From positions 1-64,000 of the forward strand of contig CAZABJ010000004.1 in the NCBI GenBank assembly GCA_964483375.1: a stretch of DNA of 64,000 bases, written 5' to 3'. Source of the stretch: JAUIEH01 sp964483375 (GTDB lineage Bacteria; Pseudomonadota; Alphaproteobacteria; Caulobacterales; Maricaulaceae). The notes beneath the pieces were generated by a model that saw nothing but the letters and a program-made list of their open reading frames with translations, ran no database searches and was not told where the DNA came from. Of this stretch, positions 24,598-33,792 are shown piece by piece (the first letter of the stretch is position 1; every line of letters begins with the position of its first letter). Both the position numbers and the translations under genes were made by a program.

Positions 24598-25598
24598 TAG
24601 GCGGGGCGGCGGACACCCAAGACCTGCCAAACCCCGATGACGTCGCGGCCGCGCGCCTGCGGCTTAAGGACGTGGCGCGCCATACGCCGGTTCTCACTGA
24701 CGAGCTGTTAGACGCCTGCGTTGGGGCGGACGTCTTTCTCAAGCCTGAATGTCTGCAGCGGACAGGCTCGTTTAAGATCCGCGGCGCGTATAATCGGCTC
24801 GCACAGATCCCCCCAGGCGAGCGCAAACGGGGGACAGTCGCGTTTTCATCGGGCAATCACGCCCAAGGCGTCGCGGAGGCCGCCCGGCTTCTCGGCATGC
24901 CCGCCACCATCGTCATGCCCCATGATGCGCCCGAAGCCAAAACAGCCGGCGTTCTTCGCAGGGGCGCGCGGTTGGTCGGTTATGACCGCCTGCGGGAATC
25001 GCGCGAGGCGATCGCGTCACAAATCGCAGAAGACACCGGCGCGTGGCTGACCCCGTCTTTCGACCACCCTCATATCATCGCCGGCCAAGGCACGGCGGGA
25101 TGGGAGTTCGCCCAGGACTTGGCCGCCCGCGGCGTGACGCTCGACGTTTTGATCTGTTGCGTGTCGGGCGGCGGGCTCATCGGGGGCGTCGCGCTCGCCT
25201 TTGAGGCGTTGAGCCCTGCGACGCGGCTCTACGCCGCCGAACCCGCCGGGTTCGACGACCATCGGCGATCATTGGCCGCCCACGCTCTGCGCAGCAACAA
25301 AAACGCAGGCGGCTCCGCCTGTGATGCGCTGCTCGCCCCGCAGCCTGGCGATCTCACTTTCGCGCTCACCCAGGATCGCCTAGCCGGCGGCTTGGTCATC
25401 ACCGACGCCGAGGCCTTTGCGGCGATGGCGTTCGCCTGGCGGCGGCTGAAGCTGGTGCTGGAGCCAGGCGGGGCGGCCGCGCTCGCCGCGGCGCTCTGCG
25501 GGCGGCTGGATCTGCGCGGGGCGCGGGTCGGGGTCGTCCTCACCGGCGGGAACGTAGACGCAGCCACATTCGCCGCGGCGATCAGCCCGCGCGGTTAG
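24594..25598 (+). CDS. PLP-dependent threonine/serine dehydratase (short form, no ACT domain)
   Basis: A 334-residue fold-type II PLP enzyme. The Schiff-base lysine is 61 (TGSFKIRGAYNRL), SSGNHAQGVA contacts substrate, and the phosphate-binding loop is SGGGL at 191-195. It lacks the C-terminal ACT-like regulatory domain of biosynthetic IlvA, so it is of the catabolic TdcB, serine-racemase or hydroxyaspartate-dehydratase type and should not show isoleucine feedback control. The GTG start overlaps the previous stop (GTGA). Its 3' end overlaps the convergent lytic transglycosylase stop by 4 bp. Confidence 0.93.
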   Translation: MIGGAADTQDLPNPDDVAAARLRLKDVARHTPVLTDELLDACVGADVFLKPECLQRTGSFKIRGAYNRLAQIPPGERKRGTVAFSSGNHAQGVAEAARLLGMPATIVMPHDAPEAKTAGVLRRGARLVGYDRLRESREAIASQIAEDTGAWLTPSFDHPHIIAGQGTAGWEFAQDLAARGVTLDVLICCVSGGGLIGGVALAFEALSPATRLYAAEPAGFDDHRRSLAAHALRSNKNAGGSACDALLAPQPGDLTFALTQDRLAGGLVITDAEAFAAMAFAWRRLKLVLEPGGAAALAAALCGRLDLRGARVGVVLTGGNVDAATFAAAISPRG

Positions 25599-27604
25599 GG
25601 GTAGCCGCGCGTCAGATCCGTATCGAGCGCGATCTGGATCGAGCCGCCGTTAAGCCGGCTGCGATAGACCTGCAGGTTCTCCATAACCCGTTGAACGTAA
25701 TCGCGGGTTTCCGAGATCGTGATGCTCTCCACCCAATCGACGACGTCCACATTGGGGTCGCGCGGGTCGCCGAATTGCCGAATCCAGCGGCGGGCGCGGC
25801 CCGGTCCGGCGTTGTAGGCGCACGCAATGAGCACGTAGGAGCCGTTGAATTGGTCCATCAGCTCAGCCAAATGCCCAGTGCCGATCCGCATATTGTATTC
25901 GGGATCGTCGGTGAGCCAGCTGCGCTGATATCGCTCGCCCATCGCCCGAGCCGTCAGCCGCGCGGTCGCGGGCATCAGCTGCATCAGTCCCCGAGCCCCG
26001 GCGTGGCTCACTGCGCGCGGATAGAACTCGCTCTCCTGCCGCATGAGGGCGAGGACGAACGCTTCCTCCGGCGCGCCATAGGGCAGAGGCGGGAGTTCGA
26101 CGATGGGGTAGAGCGCGTCAGTCGCGATGATCCCCTGGCGCAGTCCCGCTTTGCCGGCGCGCACGCCAATGCCGGGTTGCCCGTATTCCCGTGCGATTTC
26201 TGACAACAACGCGATGTCTGTCGGGTCGGTCAGCGAGTCGTCATAGGCGTAGGCGACCTGTCTGAACAAGGTGAGGTCGTCGAGCTCTGACAACATGCGC
26301 AGGGCCCGGGGAACGTCGCGGCTTGCGAAAGCGGCGCGCTCAGCCTCGGTGGGCGGAACCGGTTCGGGCAAATCGGCGATACGCAGGCCGACCTCCGTGC
26401 CGGCTAACTGACCATAATAGACGTAAGGGAATTCCGCGCCCCGCCGGTAGAATTCCTCGGCTTGCTCGGAAAGCCCCATCGCCGCGGCCGCGCGACCCTG
26501 CCAATAAAGCGCCCGGGAGGTCGAAATCGGCGTCGTCACGCCTTGTTCGAGCCGTGCGAAGTGCACCGCAGCGTCGGCCGGTCGGTTCAACTGTCGCAGC
26601 GCGAGCCAACCCGCAAGAAACTCGGCGTCTGCAAAATCGACCCCGCGCGTCATGCCGTTGGCCGCCGCCATTTCATATGCAGCTTGATAGTCGCCGCGCG
26701 ACATGGCGCGGCGAACGTAAATCCGGCGTTCGCGCCACACCCGCGCATTCGCGACGGGAGGGTCGAGATTGGCTGGGATGTCTTGGATGAGCGGCTCGGC
26801 GCGGTCGCGCATGCCGGCGCGCCGGCGCCAGACGGCGCGCTCAAACAACAAAGCGGGGTGGTCCTGAAGCGAGCTTGGGACCGCATCCACCGCCGCATCC
26901 ACCCCGCGCTGGCGGGCGGAAAGACGAATGCGCGCCTCAGACAGCCGTCGATAGCTGTTGGGAAGCAGTCCGAACAATCGGCGCGCCGCGGTGCGTTGGC
27001 CGCGCCACAAGAGATAATCCACGCGCGCGATGTGGTCGTCCTGGGTCAGCTGACCGCCATAGGTGTTGCGCACCTCCCGCTGCAGATCGAGCGGCAGAAT
27101 GTTGTAGCGCCACGCTTCGCGCAGAAGGTCCCGACCTTCCTCGGCGCGGCCCAGCGTGAAGTAAGCCTCGGCAAGCGCGACCCGGCCCGCGCCGCTCACC
27201 GGCGGACGCACCTCAAACCACAAAGCGATTTCGCCAGCGGTCATGCCCGCTGCGCGGATGCGCGCCTCGGCCTCCGACTGAATATCCCGAAAGCGCGGCC
27301 AGTGCTGCAGCTCCGTAAGAGCGCGGTCGAGATCGGAAAACGACATCCCGGTGTCCGAAGTCGCCCGTCGCCAAAACAGAATCCGCCGCGCGCTGGGATC
27401 TGAAATCGCGTCTTCATAAACGCGGACAGCGCTCCACCGCCCGTCCGACGCCGCTTCCAGCCCCTCGCGCAAGCGCTCAAAATCGGCCGGCGAGAGCAAT
27501 TCGGAGAAATGCGGCGGCTCGGGCTTAAAGCGAAGCTCGGGCGCGTTGGCGTGGGCGGCGACGGCCGTGACCACGGCGAGGATGAGAGCGCTGAAAAAAC
27601 GCAT
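25595..27604 (-). CDS. Soluble lytic murein transglycosylase (Slt70-like)
   Basis: A 669-residue periplasmic enzyme that cleaves peptidoglycan glycan strands with 1,6-anhydro ring formation. It has a signal peptide (1-19, AHANA), then a long alpha-superhelical region of ~480 residues with TPR-like repeats (for example FARLEQGVTTPISTSRALYW and YRRGAEFPYVYYG). The C-terminal SLT domain has catalytic Glu524 (RQESEFYPRAVS), GARGLMQLMPATA and the ACAYNAGPGR motif. Gene order Slt then dapA on opposite strands is common in Alphaproteobacteria. It is divergent from dapA, with 135 bp between the starts. Confidence 0.95.
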   Translation of the reverse strand: MRFFSALILAVVTAVAAHANAPELRFKPEPPHFSELLSPADFERLREGLEAASDGRWSAVRVYEDAISDPSARRILFWRRATSDTGMSFSDLDRALTELQHWPRFRDIQSEAEARIRAAGMTAGEIALWFEVRPPVSGAGRVALAEAYFTLGRAEEGRDLLREAWRYNILPLDLQREVRNTYGGQLTQDDHIARVDYLLWRGQRTAARRLFGLLPNSYRRLSEARIRLSARQRGVDAAVDAVPSSLQDHPALLFERAVWRRRAGMRDRAEPLIQDIPANLDPPVANARVWRERRIYVRRAMSRGDYQAAYEMAAANGMTRGVDFADAEFLAGWLALRQLNRPADAAVHFARLEQGVTTPISTSRALYWQGRAAAAMGLSEQAEEFYRRGAEFPYVYYGQLAGTEVGLRIADLPEPVPPTEAERAAFASRDVPRALRMLSELDDLTLFRQVAYAYDDSLTDPTDIALLSEIAREYGQPGIGVRAGKAGLRQGIIATDALYPIVELPPLPYGAPEEAFVLALMRQESEFYPRAVSHAGARGLMQLMPATARLTARAMGERYQRSWLTDDPEYNMRIGTGHLAELMDQFNGSYVLIACAYNAGPGRARRWIRQFGDPRDPNVDVVDWVESITISETRDYVQRVMENLQVYRSRLNGGSIQIALDTDLTRGYP

Positions 27605-27739
27605 GGCGACCTTTCTCCGGTCCTAGCGAAGACGCGGGCGAAGGTGGCAGGAGCCCGCGGGCGGCTCAAGCTCGACCTGGCGTCGCGGCTTCTAGGGTCT
27701 TACCTTGCACGACTCTATGCAAAGGAACGGCCGATCCAC

Positions 27740-28669
27740 ATGTTTCACGGCTCCATCACCGCCCTCGTCACCCCGTTTCGAGACGGCGCCTTCGATGAAA
27801 ACGCTTTTCGCGCCTTCGTTGAATGGCAAATCGCCTCTGGCGCGCACGGGCTTGTACCATGCGGAACCACGGGGGAGGCGAACACTCTTAGCGCCGCGGA
27901 ACACGAACGCGTCATCATCGCCTGTGCCGAAACGGCGCGCGGGCGGGCGCCGGTGATCGCAGGCGCGGGCGGCGCGAACACCGCGGCGGTGATCGAACTC
28001 GCCCGCACGGCGAAGCGCGCCGGCGCCGACGCCGCTATGGTCGTGGCGCCCTATTACAACAAGCCCAACCAGGAGGGGCTGGAGGCGCATTTCCGCGCCG
28101 TCGCCGACGCCGTGGACCTGCCCATCGTTCTCTACAATATCCCCGGCAGAAGCGTGGTCGACGTCTCGATCGAGACGCTGGCGAAGCTCGCAGAGCATCC
28201 CAACATCGTCGCGTTGAAGGACGCCACAGGCGACATCGCGCGGGTCAGTCGGCAACGGGCGGCTTTCGGCGCGGCGTTCGCGCAGCTCTCAGGCGAGGAT
28301 GCATCGGCTTTGGGGTTCAACGCCCATGGCGGGGTCGGCGCGATTTCGGTCACGGCCAATGTGGCGCCCGGCTTGTGCGCGCGGTTCCAGTCGTTGACGC
28401 TGAAAGCCTTCGGCGGGCCGGACATTCCTGGATCGGAGGACGTAGCGCGTGAGGACGCCTACGCCGAAGCGCTGCGTCTGCAGGGTCGGCTTCTGAGCCT
28501 TCACGATGCGATGTTCGCATCCCCCAGCCCCGGGCCCGCCAAAGCGGGGCTCGCCCATCTGGGCAAAATGAGCGATGCGGTGCGATTGCCGATCACGCCG
28601 CCGCCGGCTGCGGTGCGCGCGCAGGTCGTCGCCGCGCTGGAGGCGTTGCAGCCGGTCGATGCGACATGA
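27740..28669 (+). CDS. dapA: 4-hydroxy-tetrahydrodipicolinate synthase
   Basis: A 309-residue class I aldolase-type TIM barrel that condenses pyruvate with aspartate semialdehyde in lysine/diaminopimelate synthesis. It has Schiff-base Lys160 (VALKDATGD), Thr43-Thr44 and Tyr132 of the catalytic triad (GTTGE, YNIPGRS), and the YYNKPNQEG loop. I start at the ATG at 27740 since it begins the conserved FHGSITALVTPF sequence; the open frame extends upstream into non-coding-like sequence. Its stop overlaps the smpB start (ATGA). Confidence 0.96.
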   Translation: MFHGSITALVTPFRDGAFDENAFRAFVEWQIASGAHGLVPCGTTGEANTLSAAEHERVIIACAETARGRAPVIAGAGGANTAAVIELARTAKRAGADAAMVVAPYYNKPNQEGLEAHFRAVADAVDLPIVLYNIPGRSVVDVSIETLAKLAEHPNIVALKDATGDIARVSRQRAAFGAAFAQLSGEDASALGFNAHGGVGAISVTANVAPGLCARFQSLTLKAFGGPDIPGSEDVAREDAYAEALRLQGRLLSLHDAMFASPSPGPAKAGLAHLGKMSDAVRLPITPPPAAVRAQVVAALEALQPVDAT

Positions 28670-29142
28670 GCAAGAAGAAACAAGATGTGGCGGGCAAGGT
28701 CGTGTCGGAAAACCGTCGCGCGCGTCATGAGTATTTCATTGAAGAAACGGTGGAGGCCGGTCTCGTTTTGACGGGCACCGAGGTGAAAGCGCTGCGGGAA
28801 GGGCGCGCCAATATCGCGGAGTCTTATGCGAGCCCCGAGGACGGTGCGATTTACCTTATCAATGCGCATATTCCCGAATACGGCCCCGCCACGCGCTTCA
28901 ATCACGAACCGCGACGCAAACGGAAGCTTCTGCTGAAAAAGCGCGAGGTCGACAGGCTGTCCGGCGCGGTGCAGCGGGACGGCCGGACCTTGGCGGCGCT
29001 GAAGATCTATTTCAACGAGCGCGGCATCGCGAAGCTGGAGCTTGGTCTCGCAACGGGCAAAAAGGCGCACGACAAACGGGACGCCGCCCGAGAGCGGGAT
29101 TGGAAGCGCGATCAAGCGCGGTTGCTACGGGACCGCGGCTGA
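28666..29142 (+). CDS. smpB: SsrA-binding protein SmpB
   Basis: A 158-residue tmRNA partner for ribosome rescue. It has the oligonucleotide-binding barrel (RRARHEYFIEETVEAGLVLTGTEVKALREGRANI) and a basic, disordered C-terminal tail that folds in the mRNA channel (KKAHDKRDAARERDWKRDQARLL). Length and order after dapA are normal for the class. The last 18 bp overlap the 3' end of the convergent uracil-DNA glycosylase gene. No ssrA gene is seen in the window. Confidence 0.97.
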   Translation: MSKKKQDVAGKVVSENRRARHEYFIEETVEAGLVLTGTEVKALREGRANIAESYASPEDGAIYLINAHIPEYGPATRFNHEPRRKRKLLLKKREVDRLSGAVQRDGRTLAALKIYFNERGIAKLELGLATGKKAHDKRDAARERDWKRDQARLLRDRG

Positions 29143-29796
29143 GGCGGTTTGCAGATGCGCTCTGATATCGGCGAGCACGGCGTTGAACATGTCGGCCGTG
29201 AGCCGTCGCGTGTTCAGATTGTATCGAGAGCAGTGATAGCTATCGAAAAGGGCCACGGCGCGGCCGCCTAAGGCGAGCTCGTGGCGAGCGCCATGGGCGA
29301 AGGGCGCCTCGGCGGCGCGCACGCCCAGAGTTGCGCACACCGCGTCATGGGCGATGCGCCCCAGCGCCAGAACGGCGCAAAGGCGCGGCGCGGCGCTCAG
29401 TTCGGCCACGAGAAAGGGGCGGCAGGCTTTCGCCTCCCCGCCGGTGGGTTTGTTTTCAGGCGGCACGCAGCGCACGGCGTTGGTGATGCGGCAGTCGATC
29501 AGGGACAACCCGTCATCGGCGCGCCGGTCATAGGTCCCTTGCGCAAATCCGTGAGACAGGAGGCTGGGGTAGAGCAGGTCCCCGGCATAGTCCCCGGTGA
29601 AGGGGCGGCCGGTTCGGTTCGCCCCCATGCGCCCCGGCGCCAGCCCCACCACAAACAAGCGCGCGTCGAGGGCGCCGAACGCCGGCACCGGCGCATTCCA
29701 CCAATCAGGCTCTTTGGCGGCGTTTTCTTCGCGATAGGCGACGAGCCGGGGACACAGCGCGCAATCGCGCGCCGGTCCCGCTGCGAGGTCGCTCAT
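29125..29796 (-). CDS. Family 5 uracil-DNA glycosylase (UDGb)
   Basis: A 223-residue DNA repair glycosylase of the [4Fe-4S] UDGb family. It has an N-terminal cysteine pair (Cys12, Cys15 in CALCPRL), the motif GLAPGRMGANRTGRPFTGD (active-site region, with no acidic water-activating residue, as in family 5), and the C-terminal DSYHCSRYNLNT motif. Additional cysteines (CRITNAVRC, ACRPFL) can complete the cluster. Its stop region overlaps smpB and its start overlaps the NYN gene's stop. Confidence 0.9.
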   Translation of the reverse strand: MSDLAAGPARDCALCPRLVAYREENAAKEPDWWNAPVPAFGALDARLFVVGLAPGRMGANRTGRPFTGDYAGDLLYPSLLSHGFAQGTYDRRADDGLSLIDCRITNAVRCVPPENKPTGGEAKACRPFLVAELSAAPRLCAVLALGRIAHDAVCATLGVRAAEAPFAHGARHELALGGRAVALFDSYHCSRYNLNTRRLTADMFNAVLADIRAHLQTASAAVP

Positions 29797-30386
29797 AGAT
29801 TGGCGTCGTCGTCTTCGTAAATGTCTTCGTCATCGTCCCGCATGGGACGGGTGCTGGGATCGCGCCCGATAAGTTTCGCCAAATCGGCGAGGTCGATGAA
29901 GGTGTCGGCTTGCCGGCGAAGCTCGTCGGAGACCATTGGGGGGTCGCTTTTGAGCGTGGAGACGACCGTCACCCTCACCCCGCGCCGTTGAACGGCCTCC
30001 ACCATCTTGCGAAAATCACCGTCGCCGGTGAACAGCACGACATGGTCGAGGTTCAGCGCCGCCTCAAGCACGTCCACCGCCATATCGACGTCCATGTCCC
30101 CGCGAATGCGCCGGTGTCCGGAATGGTCGGTGTAGGTGCGCGCGGGCTTGGTGACGACCGCATAGCCGTTGTAGTCGAGCCAATCGACCAGGGGCCGGAT
30201 GGGCGAGAAGCGATCTTGCTCCTCGATAAGCGCGGTATAATAAGCGGCGCGAATGAGACGGCCGCGTTTACGGAATTCCTCGAGAAGACGCTTGTAATCG
30301 ATGTCGATGCCGAGGGATTTCGCGGATGAGTAGAAATTTGCGCCGTCGATGAACAATGCGATGCGCTCAGTGGGATAAAAGGTCAT
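29793..30386 (-). CDS. NYN-domain (LabA/DUF88) ribonuclease-like protein
   Basis: A 197-residue NYN (PIN-like) domain protein. Catalytic acidic motifs are ALFIDGANFYSS near the N-terminus, GDMDVDMAVD in the middle and LFTGDGDFRKMV. The acidic C-terminal tail (DDDEDIYEDDDAN) is unusual for a nuclease and may contact RNA-binding partners. The start at 30386 begins the conserved YPTERIALFIDGA. Such proteins probably degrade structured RNA, but the target is unknown. It is co-directional and overlapping (4 bp) with the glycosylase gene. Confidence 0.9.
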   Translation of the reverse strand: MTFYPTERIALFIDGANFYSSAKSLGIDIDYKRLLEEFRKRGRLIRAAYYTALIEEQDRFSPIRPLVDWLDYNGYAVVTKPARTYTDHSGHRRIRGDMDVDMAVDVLEAALNLDHVVLFTGDGDFRKMVEAVQRRGVRVTVVSTLKSDPPMVSDELRRQADTFIDLADLAKLIGRDPSTRPMRDDDEDIYEDDDANL

Positions 30387-30451
30387 TGAAACAGGGGTCC
30401 TTGGCCGGTTCGAGCCGCAACCTTTACCGTGCGCCCGCCCGTCCGGGCAAT

Positions 30452-30973
30452 GTGGAAACGGCCCTGATCGCGCTCGGCGCAAACCTTCCGTTTAACGAGC
30501 AAAGTCCAGCGCAAACCGTGCGCCGCGCGATGGCCGCCCTGGGACGGTTCGGCGTGGTGCGGGCGTGTTCGGGCCTATGGTCATCGCCGGCTTGGCCCGA
30601 CCCGCAAGACCCACGCTACGTCAACGCCGCTGCAAGGCTTGAGACGGCTGTGCCGCCTGAGGTTTTGATGCCCGAGCTCCTCGCGCTTGAAAGCGCGTTT
30701 GGTCGCCAACGGAGCCTCGCAAACGCCCCGCGCACGCTTGACCTGGATCTCATCGACCATGGCGGCCGGGTTCGCGAGGAAACGCCTGCTTTGCTGCTTC
30801 CGCATCCTCGCGCCCATGAGCGCGCCTTCGTCCTGCTTCCGCTGCGTGACGTGGCGCCCCGATGGCGGCATCCAAAGCTGGGGACGGGCCTTCAGGCGTT
30901 GTTCGAAACGCTCGGGACGGACGCTTTGGCTGAGGTTGAGCGGCTGGAACCGGGACCCGATCACGCTGGCTGA
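30452..30973 (+). CDS. folK: 2-amino-4-hydroxy-6-hydroxymethyldihydropteridine pyrophosphokinase
   Basis: HPPK of folate biosynthesis, 173 residues from the GTG at 30452. Hallmarks are ALIALGANLP, the VRACSGLWSSPAW loop, YVNAAARLETAVPP, and the ATP/Mg motif NAPRTLDLDLI with PHPRAHERAFVLLPL. Starts further upstream would overlap the divergent NYN gene and add an atypical N-terminus, so I chose the GTG that begins at the first beta strand. It is convergent with a GST-like gene, overlapping 13 bp at the 3' end. Confidence 0.9.
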   Translation: METALIALGANLPFNEQSPAQTVRRAMAALGRFGVVRACSGLWSSPAWPDPQDPRYVNAAARLETAVPPEVLMPELLALESAFGRQRSLANAPRTLDLDLIDHGGRVREETPALLLPHPRAHERAFVLLPLRDVAPRWRHPKLGTGLQALFETLGTDALAEVERLEPGPDHAG

Positions 30974-31716
30974 AACTGGGAGTACGTCGTCGCCTCCGCT
31001 GCTGCGAGCCGGTCGCGCCAGGCTATGAGGTCGGCGAAAGCCTCGGCCAATCGGGGATCGAACCAGCATCGTGCGGTCACCGGGCCGAGCGGCGGTTCGG
31101 TGCGGGCGATCGGTGCGACGACCTCCAAGACCACCGCCATCGCAATGTCGGCGTAGCTGAAACGTCCCAACAAATAGTCCCCGCCCGCTTGCGCGAGACC
31201 CGCGCGCGTCTTCTCAAGGGCTTCGCGCAGGGCTCCCTCTTCGAGCAAATGGGCGTATTTTCGGTCCAGGCGAGAAACCGCGTCGTGCGCGACAAACTGC
31301 ATTGGGCCTCGCAACGCATTGGGAACAAAGGCCGGCAGCGCCTCTTTGAGTGCGGTCTCATCATTCAAGACACAGCGCACGACGCGTGTGCGGCCCTCCG
31401 CGAGCGCGGCTTCGCTTAACGCGTTCCAGGGTTCGATTTGGGCGAAATCCCCCAGCCGCCCGTCGCCTGCGGTTTCATTGGCGAAGTGAGCGATGTCCCA
31501 GGACCCCCGCAAGACGTTGCGACCGACAAAGGCCACCGGGACCGACACCGAACCCGTCCACTGACGCAAGCGCATCCGCAAGCCGGGCTCGCTGAGCGTG
31601 GGGGTGTACTCTTTATAGACGTAGGGGAGCGCGCACTGCTCCAGCGCCCAGCGCGCCTTCTTGGTCCAGGGCGAAAAGGATTCGCCAACCAACTTCAAAT
31701 GCGCAGGGTTCGGCAT
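30961..31716 (-). CDS. Glutathione S-transferase-like protein
   Basis: A 251-residue protein with a thioredoxin-like N-terminal domain (LVGESFSPWTKKARWALEQ, containing a Ser/Pro-type active-site region, then SVSVPVAFVGRNVLRGSWDIAHF) and an all-helical C-terminal domain (FSYADIAMAVVL). The start at 31716 has GGGGGACC upstream; a GTG at 31755 that overlaps the caspase stop (GTGA) is possible but has no Shine-Dalgarno. Substrate is unknown. It follows the caspase-like gene in the same direction. Confidence 0.85.
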   Translation of the reverse strand: MPNPAHLKLVGESFSPWTKKARWALEQCALPYVYKEYTPTLSEPGLRMRLRQWTGSVSVPVAFVGRNVLRGSWDIAHFANETAGDGRLGDFAQIEPWNALSEAALAEGRTRVVRCVLNDETALKEALPAFVPNALRGPMQFVAHDAVSRLDRKYAHLLEEGALREALEKTRAGLAQAGGDYLLGRFSYADIAMAVVLEVVAPIARTEPPLGPVTARCWFDPRLAEAFADLIAWRDRLAAAEATTYSQFQPA

Positions 31717-31751
31717 TGGTCCCCCAGAACGGTGATGGTCATGGTCGCTGT

Positions 31752-33632
31752 TCACTGCCAGTCCGCGCAGTCGCCGCCGTCTTGTTCTCGCCCGGTTGCT
31801 GAAAAGACGATGCAGGAATGGCCGGGACTGCCAAACGGGGCCGGCGTGCCCGGCCGCACCACAAAGGTCACCGAACGAGAGCCGGACAGTCCGGCGGGAA
31901 AGAGCGAAAACGGACGGGCCACGCCGAAGACACGCTGTCCCGGGGTGGTTTCGGGGAGCCGTTCGAGCACGCCCCGGGCCACATAGTATGCAAGCCCGAA
32001 GAAATGCGGCGGCGCTTCATAAGAACCGGCCGCCGCGCCGATGATCTCGGCGGGCGGCACATAAGCCAGCCCGGCTGGCGCGAAGCGCACCGCCTCCGCC
32101 CAGGTCGCCGCGTCGAAGCCGGGGAAAGCCGGTGGGCTCTCGAACGCGTCGTCCGTCGCTACGCCGCCTGTAGTGGCGATCGACATCGCCTCATAGGCGG
32201 CGATGACCCGGTCGGCGGGTCGGCCGATCTCCTGGCGCAATACGCCTTGGATTTCAGCGACGCCGGCCGCTTGAGCGTCGGTGACGTGGGAAAAGCAAAC
32301 GCTTGCGTGGAACAGACGAAGCGGGGGCAGAGGAAACGCGCTTGCGACGCCGCCGGCGGGTCGTGCGGGGTCGCCCGCATGGGTGACGACAGCGATTTGC
32401 GCAAGTCGCCGCGTGGCGCCGGCCAGTCGCCAAATCACCGACTCATACGACGTCGCGATCAGATAAAGGGGTCGATCGCCCGGCTCGATCACCAAATCGA
32501 CGACCTGGGTCTCTTCTTCCGGCGTCGACAGATAGGAGGAGGAAATCGCAGCGCCCTCATAGACCGACACCACCAAAATCTCGGCGTCTTGCGGCGCTGT
32601 GGCGAGGCTGCAGCGGTTCGGATCGGCCTGGACGATTTGGGAAACCGGTTGCGGCGGTGGAGCGGCTGGCAGAGACGCGCGAACGTCCGGGGCTTGTTCG
32701 TCGGTTCCACGCCCCGCGGATCGGGCCGCCAACAAAGCCTGGGCTGCGGCCCGAAACCGCCCGTCCGGGTTGGCGGTCAAATAGGTCCGGAACGCCGCGA
32801 ACGACCCCTCCGCGGAGGCCCGCTCCCAATCGGACAAGTCCCTGTCGATGGCGGCGAGGTCAAAGACCGGTGCGTCGCACCCGGCGAAACAAAACCGTTC
32901 CGGCAGGCCGCTCGCCAGCGTGGGCATCTGCGTCCGCACCCGCCCCGCCGCCACCGCACGTCCCGCGGCCAAAAACGCGGCTTCCGCTTCAACGCCAGGC
33001 CGGCGGATTTCGCGAGCGAGCGCCATGGCGTAAGCGCCGTCGTCGGGCGTGGTTTGGTCCTCCATGGTCGACATGGCGATGAGGAGGCCGGAACGTTGAG
33101 AATGCGGCTGGAAACCGCGAACGCCGGCTGCACGGGTGAGAGTGTTTCGGCATGCGTCGTAAACGACGAACATAATGCCTGCGCCGGCGGCTTCCAAAGC
33201 GTCAACCTGGCGTTCGAAATTGACCCCGCGTTGAGCCGCTTCGACGGCGGTGGCGACAGGCGCGCCTGAGGGGAGCATGAAGTTGCGCCGCTCCCCACGT
33301 ACGGTGGCAACCGCGCCATGGCCGGCGAAGTAGAAAAACCCCACCGCATCCGGACCCGCCGACGAGAGCGCAATCGCGAAATCCGCGATCGCCGCTTCCA
33401 TGCCCTCAGCGTCGGCGTCGCGCACGACGGTGACGTCGAAGGCGAGCTCTGCCAGCGCTGCGGCGAGCGCGTCGGCGTCCGCATGCGGGCGGCGCAGCGC
33501 GCCTGGCTCTGTGGGGTAGTCCTGATTCGCGAGCAGGAGGGCCAAGCGGGGCCGCTCTTGCGCAAACGTGGGTTGGGCGGAAATCGCGAACAGCGCCAGC
33601 AACGCCGCAGTCCAGAGCCGAGCCATAGGCAT
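31752..33632 (-). CDS. Secreted caspase-like (peptidase C14) protein
   Basis: A 626-residue exported protein with signal peptide (1-24, TFAQE). Residues ~28-260 are a caspase-like domain: RLALLLANQDY opens it, the catalytic histidine is 105 (YFAGHGA) and the catalytic cysteine 161 (VVYDACRN). The rest, after a Pro-rich linker near 340, is a ~280-residue region I do not recognise, beta-rich with SVYEGAAISSSYLS and VTFVVRPG. I prefer the ATG at 33632, with GAGGGAG seven bases away; 33626 is also possible. Bacterial caspase homologues are usually Arg/Lys-specific; a target is not evident. It is divergent from rpoZ. Confidence 0.87.
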   Translation of the reverse strand: MPMARLWTAALLALFAISAQPTFAQERPRLALLLANQDYPTEPGALRRPHADADALAAALAELAFDVTVVRDADAEGMEAAIADFAIALSSAGPDAVGFFYFAGHGAVATVRGERRNFMLPSGAPVATAVEAAQRGVNFERQVDALEAAGAGIMFVVYDACRNTLTRAAGVRGFQPHSQRSGLLIAMSTMEDQTTPDDGAYAMALAREIRRPGVEAEAAFLAAGRAVAAGRVRTQMPTLASGLPERFCFAGCDAPVFDLAAIDRDLSDWERASAEGSFAAFRTYLTANPDGRFRAAAQALLAARSAGRGTDEQAPDVRASLPAAPPPQPVSQIVQADPNRCSLATAPQDAEILVVSVYEGAAISSSYLSTPEEETQVVDLVIEPGDRPLYLIATSYESVIWRLAGATRRLAQIAVVTHAGDPARPAGGVASAFPLPPLRLFHASVCFSHVTDAQAAGVAEIQGVLRQEIGRPADRVIAAYEAMSIATTGGVATDDAFESPPAFPGFDAATWAEAVRFAPAGLAYVPPAEIIGAAAGSYEAPPHFFGLAYYVARGVLERLPETTPGQRVFGVARPFSLFPAGLSGSRSVTFVVRPGTPAPFGSPGHSCIVFSATGREQDGGDCADWQ

Positions 33633-33738
33633 CTCCGCACTCCCTCGTCGATCCCATGTTAAGAAACTGAACGGAAACTGTGTCGCAAGTGGGACGCCGG
33701 GCGGCTGAGAAGCCTGGACGCGGCTTTGTCGGGCGCTC

Positions 33739-33767
33739 TTGATGCAGCGCAAAACAGGTCCTATCCT
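33739..33767 (+). promoter_or_regulatory. Candidate promoter of rpoZ-rsh operon
   Basis: TTGATG (33739-33744), a 17-bp spacer and TATCCT (33762-33767) lie 25 bp before the rpoZ ATG, a fair match to the housekeeping sigma consensus. GAGGAGAG follows as ribosome-binding site. Confidence 0.45.
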
Positions 33768-33792
33768 ATTAGGCCGTATTGAGGAGAGCGCT

